Below, one piece after another: positions 16,005 to 24,674 of a DNA stretch of 33,818 nt. Position numbers and translations under genes: made by a program. The stretch covers positions 43,322 through 77,139 of the forward strand of contig CADCNH010000013.1 in the NCBI GenBank assembly GCA_902802755.1, given 5' to 3'. The notes below the pieces were generated by a model that saw only the letters and a program-made list of their open reading frames with translations, was not told the origin of the DNA and did no database searches. The DNA comes from an uncultured Bacteroidota bacterium (GTDB lineage Bacteria > Bacteroidota > Bacteroidia > Bacteroidales > WCHB1-69). Each line of letters starts with the position of its first letter. Positions within the stretch are counted from its first letter, which is position 1.

Positions 16005-17354
16005 ATGTTTATCTTAATGATCGTTATTTTCCTTATCGGCTATACGCTAATAGCCTTGGAACATCCCATTAAAATTAACAAAACCGCCACTGCTCTGATG
16101 TTAGGAGTCATACTGTGGGTATGTGCCATCATCGGTGGAGATGGCTTGCTAGTGGATACTACCTCCATGCAAAAATACATTGCGGACCATCCTGGTGCCG
16201 GTTTTATAGACTGGATTACCCACTTCGAACTGATTCATGTATTAGGAGAAGTGTCGGAAATCCTGTTTTTCCTTTTGGGAGCCATGACCATTGTGGAAAT
16301 CATTGATACCAACGGAGGTTTCTCTCTCATAACGGATCATATCCAAAGCACGAAAAAAGTGAAATTATTGTGGATATTATCCATTTTGACCTTCTTCATG
16401 TCAGCTGTTTTGGACAACCTCACCACATCTATTGTCATGGTGGCATTGTTACGGAAACTCATTGACGACCGACATGACCGCTGGTTTTACGGCGGCATGG
16501 TCATTGTAGCTGCCAACGCAGGTGGCGCATGGTCACCCATCGGTGATGTGACCACCATCATGTTATGGATTGGAGGCCAAGTATCGGCCCTCAACATCAT
16601 TGAAGCCACTTTCATTTCCAGTGCCGTATCCATGATTGTTCCTCTCATTATCTTGTCTTTCATCCTGAAAGGCGAGATTCAGCGTCCACAACTGCAGGAT
16701 ACAACAGAACAAGTACATTACGAAGAATGGCAAAGAATACTGTTTTTATGCTTAGGTGTAGGCTGCCTGGTGTTTGTACCCATTTTCAAGACTTTGACCC
16801 ACCTGCCTCCTTATATCGGCATGATGGGTGGCCTGAGTATTTTGTGGATGACCTCTGAGATTGTTCACCGCAGAACCAACGAGACGACCGATACCTTCAC
16901 CATCAACAATATCATCTCCCGCGTTGATGTACCCAGTATTTTATTTTTCTTAGGCATCCTTCTTGCTGTCAACGCATTAGGTACGGTAGGTCATTTAGGA
17001 TTGTTGGCCAACTCACTGGACAGTATTCCTTTACAAGAACCTGGAAAATACTACAGCATCAGCGTTATCATCGGTATTCTTTCATCCATTGTGGACAATG
17101 TGCCATTAGTGGCCGCCACCATGGGCATGTACCATTTCCCGATGGACCACTATTTCTGGAGTTTCATCGCCTACTGTGCCGGAACAGGCGGCAGCTTACT
17201 CATCATCGGTTCCGCCGCTGGCGTAGCCGTTATGGGCATGGAGAAAATCGACTTTATCTGGTATCTGAAGCACATCAGCTGGATTGCATTGGTAGGCTAT
17301 CTCGCAGGTGCCGGAACGTTTATTCTAGAACAAGTTATCAGAGCAGCGTTCTAA
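16005..17354 (+). CDS. nhaD: NhaD-family sodium:proton antiporter
   Basis: Predicted inner-membrane Na+/H+ antiporter of the ion-transporter superfamily. The 449-residue product is almost entirely hydrophobic with about 12 membrane segments, starting MFILMIVIFLIGYTLIALEH. Motifs characteristic of NhaD include FFLLGAMTIVEIIDTNGGF, SAVLDNLTTSIVMVALL (Asp-Asn-Leu-Thr-Thr in a membrane helix) and ANAGGAWSPIGDVTTIMLW; the second half has SSIVDNVPLVAATMGMY and GTGGSLLIIGSAAGVA. The paired DNLT and DNVP motifs are typical of the inverted-repeat architecture. It is the only plus-strand gene between 2.1 and 23 kb and has its own promoter. Export of Na+ would serve pH and sodium homeostasis and neighbouring sodium-coupled transport such as the AGCS symporter. 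Confidence 0.94.
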   Translation: MFILMIVIFLIGYTLIALEHPIKINKTATALMLGVILWVCAIIGGDGLLVDTTSMQKYIADHPGAGFIDWITHFELIHVLGEVSEILFFLLGAMTIVEIIDTNGGFSLITDHIQSTKKVKLLWILSILTFFMSAVLDNLTTSIVMVALLRKLIDDRHDRWFYGGMVIVAANAGGAWSPIGDVTTIMLWIGGQVSALNIIEATFISSAVSMIVPLIILSFILKGEIQRPQLQDTTEQVHYEEWQRILFLCLGVGCLVFVPIFKTLTHLPPYIGMMGGLSILWMTSEIVHRRTNETTDTFTINNIISRVDVPSILFFLGILLAVNALGTVGHLGLLANSLDSIPLQEPGKYYSISVIIGILSSIVDNVPLVAATMGMYHFPMDHYFWSFIAYCAGTGGSLLIIGSAAGVAVMGMEKIDFIWYLKHISWIALVGYLAGAGTFILEQVIRAAF

Positions 17355-17391
17355 TAATTAGCAAATTAGTTAATTAGCAAATTGGTTAATA

Positions 17392-17510
17392 TGCTAATTA
17401 TCAATGTGCTAATGGAATTAGTTAATTAGTTAATGTGCAAATTAGCAAATGTTTTTAATGTACTAATTATTCTTAATCCCTGACCACTGACCACTGACCA
17501 CTGACCACTG
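17392..17510. repeat. Left copy of an inverted repeat flanking the nucleoside phosphorylase gene
   Basis: Inverted counterpart of 18427-18552. Exact matching blocks: 17392-17413 with 18531-18552 (22 nt), 17408-17428 with 18508-18528 (21 nt), 17430-17477 with 18460-18507 (48 nt) and 17479-17502 with 18427-18450 (24 nt). It is composed of AT-rich octamer words followed by four tandem TGACCAC heptamers (17481-17508). Confidence 0.93.
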
Positions 17511-17544
17511 TAACCTGTAACCTATTAACAGTCAGTTTTCAGTT

Positions 17545-18405
17545 TTAGAAGCGGTCAACGACTTTGGCAACGAGGTTATTCATGAGATCGTGGTAGTCGT
17601 CGAGGAATTCACCGGTAACGCGATTGGCGATTAAAACACAGCAAGTGAGGGCATTATGACCCAGCACACGGCTCAAACCATATAGAGCGGCACATTCCAT
17701 CTCCATATTGGTACAACGAAGTCCCTGATAATCAAAAGACTCTATTTTGGCATTCATTTCCGGGAATTTCAGAGGACCACGCACTGCCCTACCCTGCGGG
17801 GCAAAGAAACCTGGTGCGGTCAGAGTTACACCTTTTTTCATGTCGAAAGCGATACGCTGAAGCAAGTCATCGGAAGCCTTGACACAATATGGATAAGGCA
17901 ATTTCTCGCCCCAGCCGGTATGTTTTACGAAAGCATCTATAACATCCTCGTTATCCACTCCCTGGTGATTATAAAACTGCAACAAGCCATCCAAGCCTAT
18001 GCCATATTGGGAGGCAATGATGGTACCGGGGCAAGAATTCACATCCAAAGAACCAGATGTGCCGATACGCACTAAATTCAGGCTATGGTGTTCCGGTTTC
18101 ACTTCCATGGTATTCAAATCAATATTCACCAAAGCATCCAGTTCGTTCATCACAATCTCCACATTATCGGGTCCCATACCCGTGGAAATTGCGGAAATAC
18201 GTTTGCCGTTTTTGGTTCCCGTATGGGTATATAATTCCCGATTGCTCTTTTTTATATCAATCGTATCAAAGTGTTGGGAAATCATGGATACACGGCCAGG
18301 GTCTCCAACCAAGATGATATTGTCGGCGATATCCTCGGGAAAGAGGTTCAGGTGATAGATGGCGCCGGAGGACTGTTTGGGGAGTTCTGATGCTGGAATT
18401 TTCAT
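17545..18405 (-). CDS. Nucleoside phosphorylase, uridine phosphorylase-like (PNP/UDP family)
   Basis: Predicted to split nucleosides with phosphate into base and ribose 1-phosphate during salvage. The 286 residues contain the family core: ILVGDPGRVSMISQHF, the phosphate/ribose-binding AISTGMGPDNVEIVMNEL, VRIGTSGSLD and the nucleoside-pocket segment NMEMECAALYGLSRVLGH. The order and spacing fit the hexameric NP-I family; the uridine versus purine preference cannot be fixed by eye, though the sequence looks closer to uridine phosphorylases. No signal peptide. The gene is framed on both sides by near-identical inverted repeats: the right copy's heptamer array begins eight bases before the ATG, and the left one ends about 35 bases after the stop. 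Confidence 0.9.
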   Translation of the reverse strand: MKIPASELPKQSSGAIYHLNLFPEDIADNIILVGDPGRVSMISQHFDTIDIKKSNRELYTHTGTKNGKRISAISTGMGPDNVEIVMNELDALVNIDLNTMEVKPEHHSLNLVRIGTSGSLDVNSCPGTIIASQYGIGLDGLLQFYNHQGVDNEDVIDAFVKHTGWGEKLPYPYCVKASDDLLQRIAFDMKKGVTLTAPGFFAPQGRAVRGPLKFPEMNAKIESFDYQGLRCTNMEMECAALYGLSRVLGHNALTCCVLIANRVTGEFLDDYHDLMNNLVAKVVDRF

Positions 18406-18410
18406 AATTA

Positions 18411-18556
18411 ATAGGGGTTAGGGGTTAGTGGTCAGTGGTCAGTGGTCAGGAATCAGAAAATTAAGAATAATTAGTACATTAAAAACATTTGCTAATTTGC
18501 ACATTAATAATTAACTAATTCCATTAGCACATTAGCACATTGATAATTAGCACATT
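18411..18556. repeat. Right copy of the inverted repeat flanking the nucleoside phosphorylase gene
   Basis: Begins with TTAGGGG words and three GGTCAGT heptamers (about 18413-18450), then the 48-nt exact inverse match to 17430-17477 at 18460-18507, then octamer words. Compared with the left copy it has one extra 8-bp CATTAGCA unit and about nine extra bases at 18451-18459, consistent with slippage. It fills the gap to the sugar permease stop. Confidence 0.93.
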
Positions 18557-18574
18557 TAATTAACTTTCAGTTTT

Positions 18575-19762
18575 TCAGTTCTTTTGAGTACGGAGGGCGA
18601 CAAAAGTGAGGTAGAGGAGGCAGGCGAGGGTGACAAAGAAGGCGTAGCGGGGATTGAAGTTGGCAGCAAAACCCGTGAGCAACGGCACAATGGCGGCACC
18701 CACGATAGCGGTGGTCATCAAGCCGGAAATCTCATTGGTCTTTTCAGGAATTTTATCTACACAAATAGAGAAAATCAAAGGGAAAATATTGGCGAAACCA
18801 ATACCTATCAGGATGAAACTCAACCAAGTAGTCACTGCATTGTAAGGCAGGAACAACAGGATATTTCCGACAATGGACACCAGCACCGTCAAAATCAGGA
18901 ATACATTCGGTTTGATATAGCGCAGGCAGACACCACCAAAGAATCTTCCTACGAACAATGCGATAATCAGTACTATATTACCCAACGCAGGAGATATGGC
19001 AGGATTGTTTTCTATTAAAATGGAAGGGATTCTGTTGAACATGGAAGCCTCGGCACCACAATAGAAGAAAATACCCAAGAACATCATCAAGATGAATGGA
19101 TTTCCCAAAGCAGCGAAGCATTTACCCAAAGTGGTTGGGGTTGTTGTATCCTTTTCGGTCTGGTTGGGCACAAAAAACATCACCATGAGCAAAGTTATCA
19201 GCAGCACTACGGCAAAAATCGGAAACAGGATGCGGAAGCCCATATTCACAGGCTCAGCAGCGCCTTCCGGGATAAAAGAGAACCAACCGTATTTCATCAG
19301 AGAAGTACCTATCAGCACCAAAATCAAAGAGGTGGACAAAGTGCCGATAGCCTTCAACGACTGTGCGAAAGAGAGCATACTTGAGTATTTTCCTTCTGGG
19401 GACACATCTCTAATCAGCGGATTGCCAGAAACTTGCAGGATTGTGGCGCCCGCACCCATCAGCAACACCGCCAACAAAATGATGGGGAAATTAAAGGCCA
19501 TTATCGGCAAGATTGCTCCTAACAGAAAGAGTATCAAGCCGATAGTTAGCATGGCTTTCTTGCCAATTCTTGACTGCACAACCCCCATCGGCACCGACAA
19601 GACACCGAACATAATCATGCCTGAGAACGACACCAAAGAGGCGGCTAAAGGAGTGATATTAAAGGCTTTTTCCACAATGGAAACCAATTGTCCCGCCGCA
19701 TCGCCAAAGCCCATAGCGAGGAACACCAAAAAGACAGAGACAAGAGATAATTGTTTTTTCAT
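18575..19762 (-). CDS. Sugar permease of the FHS (FucP-like) major facilitator family
   Basis: A 395-residue inner-membrane protein with about 12 membrane helices. The start region MKKQLSLVSVFLVFLAMGFGDAAGQLV, the loop MGVVQSRIGKKAML and the segment ILQVSGNPLIRDVSPEGKYS resemble FucP/GluP-type sugar:proton symporters (fucose, galactose, glucose). The exact sugar cannot be read from sequence. I start at the ATG at 19762, which is preceded by a -7 element; the longer frame would start upstream of it. It is transcribed toward the nucleoside phosphorylase gene; no terminator is visible between them, so read-through is possible. Confidence 0.85.
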   Translation of the reverse strand: MKKQLSLVSVFLVFLAMGFGDAAGQLVSIVEKAFNITPLAASLVSFSGMIMFGVLSVPMGVVQSRIGKKAMLTIGLILFLLGAILPIMAFNFPIILLAVLLMGAGATILQVSGNPLIRDVSPEGKYSSMLSFAQSLKAIGTLSTSLILVLIGTSLMKYGWFSFIPEGAAEPVNMGFRILFPIFAVVLLITLLMVMFFVPNQTEKDTTTPTTLGKCFAALGNPFILMMFLGIFFYCGAEASMFNRIPSILIENNPAISPALGNIVLIIALFVGRFFGGVCLRYIKPNVFLILTVLVSIVGNILLFLPYNAVTTWLSFILIGIGFANIFPLIFSICVDKIPEKTNEISGLMTTAIVGAAIVPLLTGFAANFNPRYAFFVTLACLLYLTFVALRTQKN

Positions 19763-19780
19763 AATATTATTTTTATGTTG

Positions 19781-19788
19781 CAAAGATA
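19781..19788 (-). promoter_or_regulatory. Putative -7 element of the sugar permease gene
   Basis: Minus strand TATCTTTG, exact match. A TTTG lies 16 bases upstream (CAAA at 19805-19808), inside the first AT-rich octamer unit. Confidence 0.65.
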
Positions 19789-19798
19789 CAATTTTTTC

Positions 19799-19917
19799 AA
19801 TTAGCAAATTAGTAAATTAGCAAATTAGTTAATGTGCTAATGTGCTAATGAATTAATCCTGTAATCCATAACCTTAAACCTTATCCCCATAACTATTAAC
19901 TATTAATTATTAATTGT
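19799..19917. repeat. Intergenic octamer/heptamer block between permease and atoE
   Basis: Starts with 8-bp units (AATTAGCA, AATTAGTA, AATTAGCA, AATTAGTT; about 19799-19830), then two TGTGCTAA words, then degraded CC-type heptamers (19856-19890), and ends with a 25-nt stretch (19893-19917) identical to 7605-7629. No gene. Confidence 0.85.
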
Positions 19918-19927
19918 CAACTGATAA

Positions 19928-21280
19928 CTACCACGCCCAGAGCAGCAGTCCTCCGCAAATAATCACGCCTGACACCACCAAATCGATGATACAAAAGCCC
20001 ATAATGTCCTTGGCATTGAGTTTAGCAATAGCCAAAGCGGGTATAGCCCAGAAAGGCTGGATCAAGTTGGTCCACGCATCACCCCAAGCAATGGCAATAC
20101 CTGTCAATCCAGGGTCAACACCGAGGTCAGCACCCGCGGCGAACATAATGGGAGCTTGGATGGCCCAGTGGCCACCTCCTGAGGGCACAAACATGTTGAG
20201 CACAGCCGCACAGAGGAAGGTCAGCAAAGGATAGGTATGTGGGGTAGAAATAGAAATACAGGCATCACTGATGACCGTTCCGAAACAGATACCAGACGCA
20301 CCTATTCCTGTGATAATGCCCATAATACCTGCATAGAATGGGAATTGCAGAATAATACCCGCCGCACCTGTAGCCGCTTTGGTGAAAGCACGCACGTATG
20401 CCAAAGGTGTGCCATGTAGAATCACACCCGCAAAAAGGAATATCATAATGACAGAGTTCAGATCCAACGAACCGCCCTTAAAGCCCAAATGAATCACCAA
20501 ATAAGAGAAGCCTAACAGAGCCACTATCCAGCTCAACATACGACTGTTTTCCATCTTTTCGGCAGGTGTTTCAGACAAGGGTTTCATCTGTGTTTCCTCT
20601 TCTTCCAACAAGGCCGGATCAACGGTTACCGTATGTTCCTTTTTGGGATGCATCAGGGCATTGACCACCACCAGCGCAATAATCACAAGAATCACCATGA
20701 CAATATTATGCGGATCCAGAATCGTGCGAGTAATATGCACAGGCTCTGTCAGAATACCGTTAGTAGCCTTAGTCAGCGCATCACCGGGAGTAGCCATTGT
20801 CAACGGAATAGAACCGGAAAGGCCTGCGTGCCAAACCACAAAACCACTATAGGCCGAGGCTATCAGCAGACGGTAATCGACTCCTTGCAGTTTACGGGCA
20901 ATTTCTTTAGCAAAAATCACCCCTACAATCAATCCGAAGCCCCAATTAATCCAGCATGCCACGGCGGAAACACCTGTCACCAAGGCGATAGCGGCGGCGG
21001 GAGTTTTAGGGATAGCCGCCAAGCGTCCGATTCCTTTTTTCACCACTGGAGCAGCTGCCAAGGTGGAGCCACATACCAGCACCAGAGCCATCTGCATAGC
21101 GAAAGCCAGCAGTCCCCACACGCCATTACCCCAGTGTTCAATTACCTCAATGGGAGTCTGACGACAAATCGGCATCGCTAACAAGGCCGCCACAAGAGTC
21201 AAGATAATAGCAAAAATAAAAGGTTCCGGCAGGTATCGCTGCACCACTTTCACACAAGCACGAATAATCTTCTGAAACAT
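19928..21280 (-). CDS. Short-chain fatty acid transporter, AtoE family
   Basis: Predicted inner-membrane carrier for short-chain fatty acids such as acetoacetate or butyrate. The 450 residues have about 12 hydrophobic segments and family motifs: YLPEPFIFAIILTLVAALLA near the N-terminus, the WGNGVWGLLAFAMQM region, CWINWGFGLIVG, SAYSGFVVWHAGLSGSIPL and FVPSGGGHWAIQAPIM near the C-terminus. The spacing and length fit the AtoE/TIGR00366 group. No CoA-transferase genes lie nearby, so the substrate link to a pathway is not shown. A repeat block lies on each side, and neither a clear promoter nor a terminator was found. Confidence 0.9.
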   Translation of the reverse strand: MFQKIIRACVKVVQRYLPEPFIFAIILTLVAALLAMPICRQTPIEVIEHWGNGVWGLLAFAMQMALVLVCGSTLAAAPVVKKGIGRLAAIPKTPAAAIALVTGVSAVACWINWGFGLIVGVIFAKEIARKLQGVDYRLLIASAYSGFVVWHAGLSGSIPLTMATPGDALTKATNGILTEPVHITRTILDPHNIVMVILVIIALVVVNALMHPKKEHTVTVDPALLEEEETQMKPLSETPAEKMENSRMLSWIVALLGFSYLVIHLGFKGGSLDLNSVIMIFLFAGVILHGTPLAYVRAFTKAATGAAGIILQFPFYAGIMGIITGIGASGICFGTVISDACISISTPHTYPLLTFLCAAVLNMFVPSGGGHWAIQAPIMFAAGADLGVDPGLTGIAIAWGDAWTNLIQPFWAIPALAIAKLNAKDIMGFCIIDLVVSGVIICGGLLLWAW

Positions 21281-21289
21281 ATTATAGTA

Positions 21290-21430
21290 AATTCAAAATT
21301 CAAAATTCAAATTCCCATTCTTTTATAAAGGGTGGCCGAAGGCCGGGTAGTTTAGCTCTTAATTTAATTGGCACATTAGCACATTGTTAATTAGCACATT
21401 TACTAATTTGCTAATTAACTAATTAACCAA
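21290..21430. repeat. Intergenic repeat block between atoE and the AGCS gene
   Basis: Contains ATTCAAAATTCAAAATTC-type words (21290-21312), a small hairpin GGCC-GAA-GGCC at 21334-21344, and octamer words (TTGGCACATTAGCACATTG, 21367-21400) nearly identical to those at 28833-28855 and, in variant form, 18521-18556. In all three places the block lies just beyond a minus-strand stop codon. No gene. Confidence 0.8.
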
Positions 21431-22921
21431 TTAATTATCTATTACTCCATTGGGATGTTGTTCCCAGAAATCTGCATTTTTAATATCCAGCTCTTTCGGA
21501 TCAAAAACGGGATCCTTGCCTTCTTTCTGCTGTTTCTCATAACTTCTCAATGACTTGAGAGCTGTCTTAGAGAGCAGCAATATAGCCACCACATTAATCC
21601 AGGCCATAGTTCCCACGCCGATATCACCCAAATCCCAAGCGGCCTTGGCTGTTTTCATCGAACCATAAAATACCGACAATAGAATCGCAATTCTCAGCAC
21701 CCAAACGGCCACATGCTCACGCTTGCCTTTGCCGAACAAATAAACGATGCTGGTTTCAGCATAATAGTAATAGGCCATGATAGTGGTAAAGGCAAAGAAT
21801 GCCAGTGCCACCGCCACAGAGATATTGCCCACCATCTGTCCAAAGACCGTCCCGATAGCCGTGGATGTATAGGACACATCCGGGGCTCCCAAGGCGTAGG
21901 AAGAAGTGACAAGATATTCGCCCGTCGTGGCATTCACCACGTTATAGGTTTTGGCGGCCAAAATCATTACAGCTGTAGCCGAACAGACCAACAGAGTATC
22001 GATATAAACGGAGAATCCCTGCACCAAGCCCTGTTTCACGGGGTGTGACACTTTGGCAGCGCCGGCCACGATGGGACCTGTGCCCTGGCCCGCCTCATTG
22101 GAATAGATGCCACGTTTCACTCCCCAGGCGATAGTGCTACCCAAGATGCCTCCTGTAATTTCATGCAGACCTACCGCACCCGACAGCATTTCCTTCAACA
22201 CGGAAGGGATGGCTGGCCAATGGTAGCAAAGCACCACCACCGCCATTACCACGTAAATGATGGCCATGAACGGGGCCACAATCTGTGCCACGTATGCGAT
22301 ACGCTTGACACCACCTATCACCACCAAACCGAGCAAAAAAGCCACTATCAATCCAATATACATGGGATTTATCTGGAACGAATTGGCAAAGGCGATAGCG
22401 ATGCCATTACTCTGCACGGGGGGCAGGAATAAACCGCAGGCTACCACTGAGCACACGGCAAACAAAACTGCCAACCACTTGCTATGCAAACCTTTTTCAA
22501 TATAATACGATGGGCCACCGCGAAATTGGCCGTTATGGTTCTCCTTGTAAATCTGCGCCAAGGTAGCTTCCACGAAAGCCGAGCCAGCACCGAAAAACGC
22601 AATAATCCACATCCATATGATGGCACCTGGTCCGCCATAGCCGATCGCAGTGGCTACTCCCACAATATTACCCGTGCCTACTCGACCTGAAAGCGCGATA
22701 GCGAAGGCCTGAAACGAAGAAATACCCGTTTTTTGTTTCTTATCGTTGGCTAACAGCAATCGTACCATTTCACCGAAATGGCGCACCTGCACAAAACGTG
22801 TACGGAAAGAGAAATACAGTCCCGCCAGCAGGCACAAAGCCACCAGTGGAGGACTCCAAATCCAAGATGACAAATTGGACACCCCTTGTTCAATTAAATT
22901 CTGAAGTTCTGCAAAGCTCAT
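21431..22921 (-). CDS. Alanine/glycine:cation symporter (AGCS family)
   Basis: Sodium-coupled amino-acid uptake carrier of the inner membrane, 496 residues with about 11 membrane segments. Family motifs seen: GTGNIVGVATAIGYGGPGAI with the adjoining FFGAGSAFVEATLAQIYKE, FRGGPSYYIEKGL, IAWGVKRGIYSNEAGQGTGP and the C-terminal FAFTTIMAYYYYAETSIVYL. These are the hallmarks of the AgcS/DagA group; alanine or glycine is the expected substrate. It has its own promoter. Sodium cycling with the nearby NhaD antiporter is plausible but only inferred. Confidence 0.95.
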   Translation of the reverse strand: MSFAELQNLIEQGVSNLSSWIWSPPLVALCLLAGLYFSFRTRFVQVRHFGEMVRLLLANDKKQKTGISSFQAFAIALSGRVGTGNIVGVATAIGYGGPGAIIWMWIIAFFGAGSAFVEATLAQIYKENHNGQFRGGPSYYIEKGLHSKWLAVLFAVCSVVACGLFLPPVQSNGIAIAFANSFQINPMYIGLIVAFLLGLVVIGGVKRIAYVAQIVAPFMAIIYVVMAVVVLCYHWPAIPSVLKEMLSGAVGLHEITGGILGSTIAWGVKRGIYSNEAGQGTGPIVAGAAKVSHPVKQGLVQGFSVYIDTLLVCSATAVMILAAKTYNVVNATTGEYLVTSSYALGAPDVSYTSTAIGTVFGQMVGNISVAVALAFFAFTTIMAYYYYAETSIVYLFGKGKREHVAVWVLRIAILLSVFYGSMKTAKAAWDLGDIGVGTMAWINVVAILLLSKTALKSLRSYEKQQKEGKDPVFDPKELDIKNADFWEQHPNGVIDN

Positions 22922-22940
22922 TTTCGCACATAATAAATTG

Positions 22941-22969
22941 CAAAATTACGAAATTTTTCAATTAGCAAA
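22941..22969 (-). promoter_or_regulatory. Putative promoter of the AGCS symporter gene
   Basis: Minus strand TTTG (22966-22969) and TAATTTTG (22941-22948) with a 17-base spacer; the leader to the ATG at 22921 is about 12 bases. The TTTG is part of an AT-rich repeat unit. Confidence 0.55.
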
Positions 22970-23228
22970 TGAATTAATGTGCCAATTTACAATGTGCCAA
23001 TGCGCTGATGTGACATTTTTAATTAGCAAATTAGTAAATCAGTAAATTAGTAAATGAATTTAGTGTGCTAAAGTAATTACATTTGTTCTGTTTTTACACT
23101 TTTTCTGACAAAGCAATGCGAAAAAAGTGCTTCCTTATCTTCAACAATATCAATTCTTAAAACAGGACAGATTCATTACAGATTAAATATCAACAACTTA
23201 CATAATATAAAAAATTTTCATCAACCCA
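22950..23228. repeat. AT-rich intergenic stretch between AGCS gene and tRNA
   Basis: 22957-23085 consists of octamer words (TAATGTGCCAAT, TTAGCAAATTAGTAAAT). From about 23086 to 23228 the sequence is AT-rich without evident repeats, genes or known RNA motifs. Confidence 0.6.
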
Positions 23229-23258
23229 TTGTCAGATAAAAAAAAAGTTGTATTTTTG
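23229..23258 (+). promoter_or_regulatory. Promoter of the tRNA-Val gene
   Basis: TTG at 23229-23231 and TATTTTTG at 23251-23258 are 19 bases apart, a good fit to the Bacteroidetes -33/-7 layout, 16 bases before the mature tRNA. Confidence 0.7.
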
Positions 23259-23274
23259 CAACGCAATTTTGCAA

Positions 23275-23349
23275 GGGAGCTTAGCTCAGTTGGTTTAGAG
23301 CATCTGCCTTACAAGCAGAGGGTCACTAGTTCGAATCTAGTAGTTCCCA
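23275..23349 (+). tRNA. tRNA-Val, anticodon TAC
   Basis: 75-nt cloverleaf: acceptor GGGAGCT pairs with AGTTCCC (one G-U), D arm TTAGCTCAGTTGG, anticodon stem TCTGC/GCAGA with loop CTTACAA (anticodon TAC), and T arm ACTAG-TTCGAAT-CTAGT. Discriminator A; the CCA end is not encoded. Confidence 0.97.
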
Positions 23350-23356
23350 CAAAAAA

Positions 23357-23386
23357 ACACTCACAGTTCGTGGGTGTTTTTTTTTT
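23357..23386 (+). terminator. Terminator after tRNA-Val
   Basis: ACACTCAC-AGTTC-GTGGGTGT hairpin (8 bp, one G-U) followed by ten T, starting eight bases after the tRNA. Confidence 0.9.
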
Positions 23387-23706
23387 GCATAAAGCCGGGA
23401 ATCACACAGCCTATTCTTCCACACCACAACCACACATAAACTCCGCAATTTGCCGAACAAATTTTTCCAATTTATCTGCCTTATCTACCAACACATACGG
23501 CAATCTAGAATATCACTTTTCAGAACAAGCCAAAACAAACACACACAAACTATTGATTTATAATGTTTTACTACAAAACCAGCCGCTAATTCATTGACTG
23601 AAAAATTTTTAATGGACTAATATATTATATAAGAAAAAAATTGTATTTTTGCAGTCCCAATTTTTGGGAGAATTATAAACAAAAAACAAAGGTTAAATTT
23701 AATTGT
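23387..23706 (+). promoter_or_regulatory. Upstream region and promoter of the rpsL operon
   Basis: No gene is seen in these 320 bases. A -7 element TATTTTTG lies at 23644-23651, followed by a possible leader hairpin CCCAA-TTT-TTGGG at 23656-23668 and a roughly 40-base A-rich leader to the ATG at 23707. No matching -33 TTTG at the usual distance. The open frame running through the tRNA gene has no protein features. Confidence 0.55.
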
Positions 23707-24087
23707 ATGCCGACAATTCAGCAATTAGTAAGAAAAGGAAGAAAAAAATTGACTTCGCAAAGCAAGTCAAGAGCGTTAGACGCTTGTCCGCAGAGACGCG
23801 GTGTATGTTTGAGAGTTTACACAACAACTCCTAAGAAACCTAACTCAGCTATGCGTAAGGTAGCGAGAGTACGTATGACCAACGGAAAAGAAGTGAACGC
23901 TTACATTCCGGGTGAAGGCCACAACTTGCAGGAACACTCTATCGTATTGGTTAGAGGCGGTCGTGTGAAAGACCTTCCAGGTGTAAGATACCACATCGTC
24001 CGTGGCGCATTGGACTCCGCAGGAGTAGAAGGCCGTTTGCAGGGTAGATCAAAATACGGTGCAAAACGTCCGAAAAAGAAAGCGTAA
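23707..24087 (+). CDS. rpsL: 30S ribosomal protein S12
   Basis: Decoding-centre protein of the small ribosomal subunit. 126 residues starting [20 protein letters not shown], the standard bacterial S12 start, so the 22-codon upstream extension of the frame is rejected. [17 protein letters not shown] (Lys43, Lys44) and [19 protein letters not shown] (Lys88) are wild-type at the positions where streptomycin-resistance changes usually occur. First gene of the rpsL-rpsG-fusA-rpsJ unit. Confidence 0.99.
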   Translation: MPTIQQLVRKGRKKLTSQSKSRALDACPQRRGVCLRVYTTTPKKPNSAMRKVARVRMTNGKEVNAYIPGEGHNLQEHSIVLVRGGRVKDLPGVRYHIVRGALDSAGVEGRLQGRSKYGAKRPKKKA

Positions 24088-24164
24088 ACCGACAAACATA
24101 GTAGTAAATTGAGCACTAAAATGGGTGTCTCGAGAGTAAATAACAAAATTATTGAAGTTACAAA

Positions 24165-24632
24165 ATGAGAAAAGCGAAACCAAAAAAACGGATCATCCTT
24201 CCCGATCCAAAGTACAATGATGTAGCAGTCACCAAATTTGTGAACAACATCATGTTAAAGGGAAAGAAATCAATAGCTTTCGAAATCTTCTACGATGCTA
24301 TTGACATTATTGCAGAAAAAACAAACGAAAACGGCATTGAAGTTTGGAAACAAGCTCTCGCCAACGTTACTCCTTCTTTGGAAGTCAAGAGCAGACGTAT
24401 CGGTGGTGCTACTTTCCAGATCCCTACCGAACTGCGTCCCGAGAGAAAGCAGTCTGTAGGTATGAAAAATTTAATCTTATTTGCCCGCAAGCGTCATGAG
24501 AAAACCATGGCCATGAAGCTGGCTTCAGAAATCATGCAAGCCTACAAGGAAGAAGGTGCTGCCTTCAAACGTAAAGAGGATATCCACAGAATGGCTGAAG
24601 CTAACAAGGCATTCTCTCACTTCAGATTCTAA
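24165..24632 (+). CDS. rpsG: 30S ribosomal protein S7
   Basis: Primary assembly protein of the 30S head that binds the 3' domain of 16S rRNA. 155 residues, near the usual 155-158, starting [20 protein letters not shown] and containing [14 protein letters not shown] and [21 protein letters not shown]. It lies 77 bp after rpsL and 42 bp before fusA. Confidence 0.99.
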   Translation: MRKAKPKKRIILPDPKYNDVAVTKFVNNIMLKGKKSIAFEIFYDAIDIIAEKTNENGIEVWKQALANVTPSLEVKSRRIGGATFQIPTELRPERKQSVGMKNLILFARKRHEKTMAMKLASEIMQAYKEEGAAFKRKEDIHRMAEANKAFSHFRF

Positions 24633-24674
24633 TAGTATATATACTATAATAATTTCACCGGAAAGAACACGTAT

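Noticed and set aside
17355..18574. Insertion sequence or composite transposon around the nucleoside phosphorylase gene
   Set aside because: The flanking inverted repeats resemble other gaps in the window, no transposase is present, and no target-site duplication could be identified.
23229..23597. 122-codon plus-strand open frame
   Set aside because: It runs through the tRNA-Val gene and its terminator and has no protein-family features.
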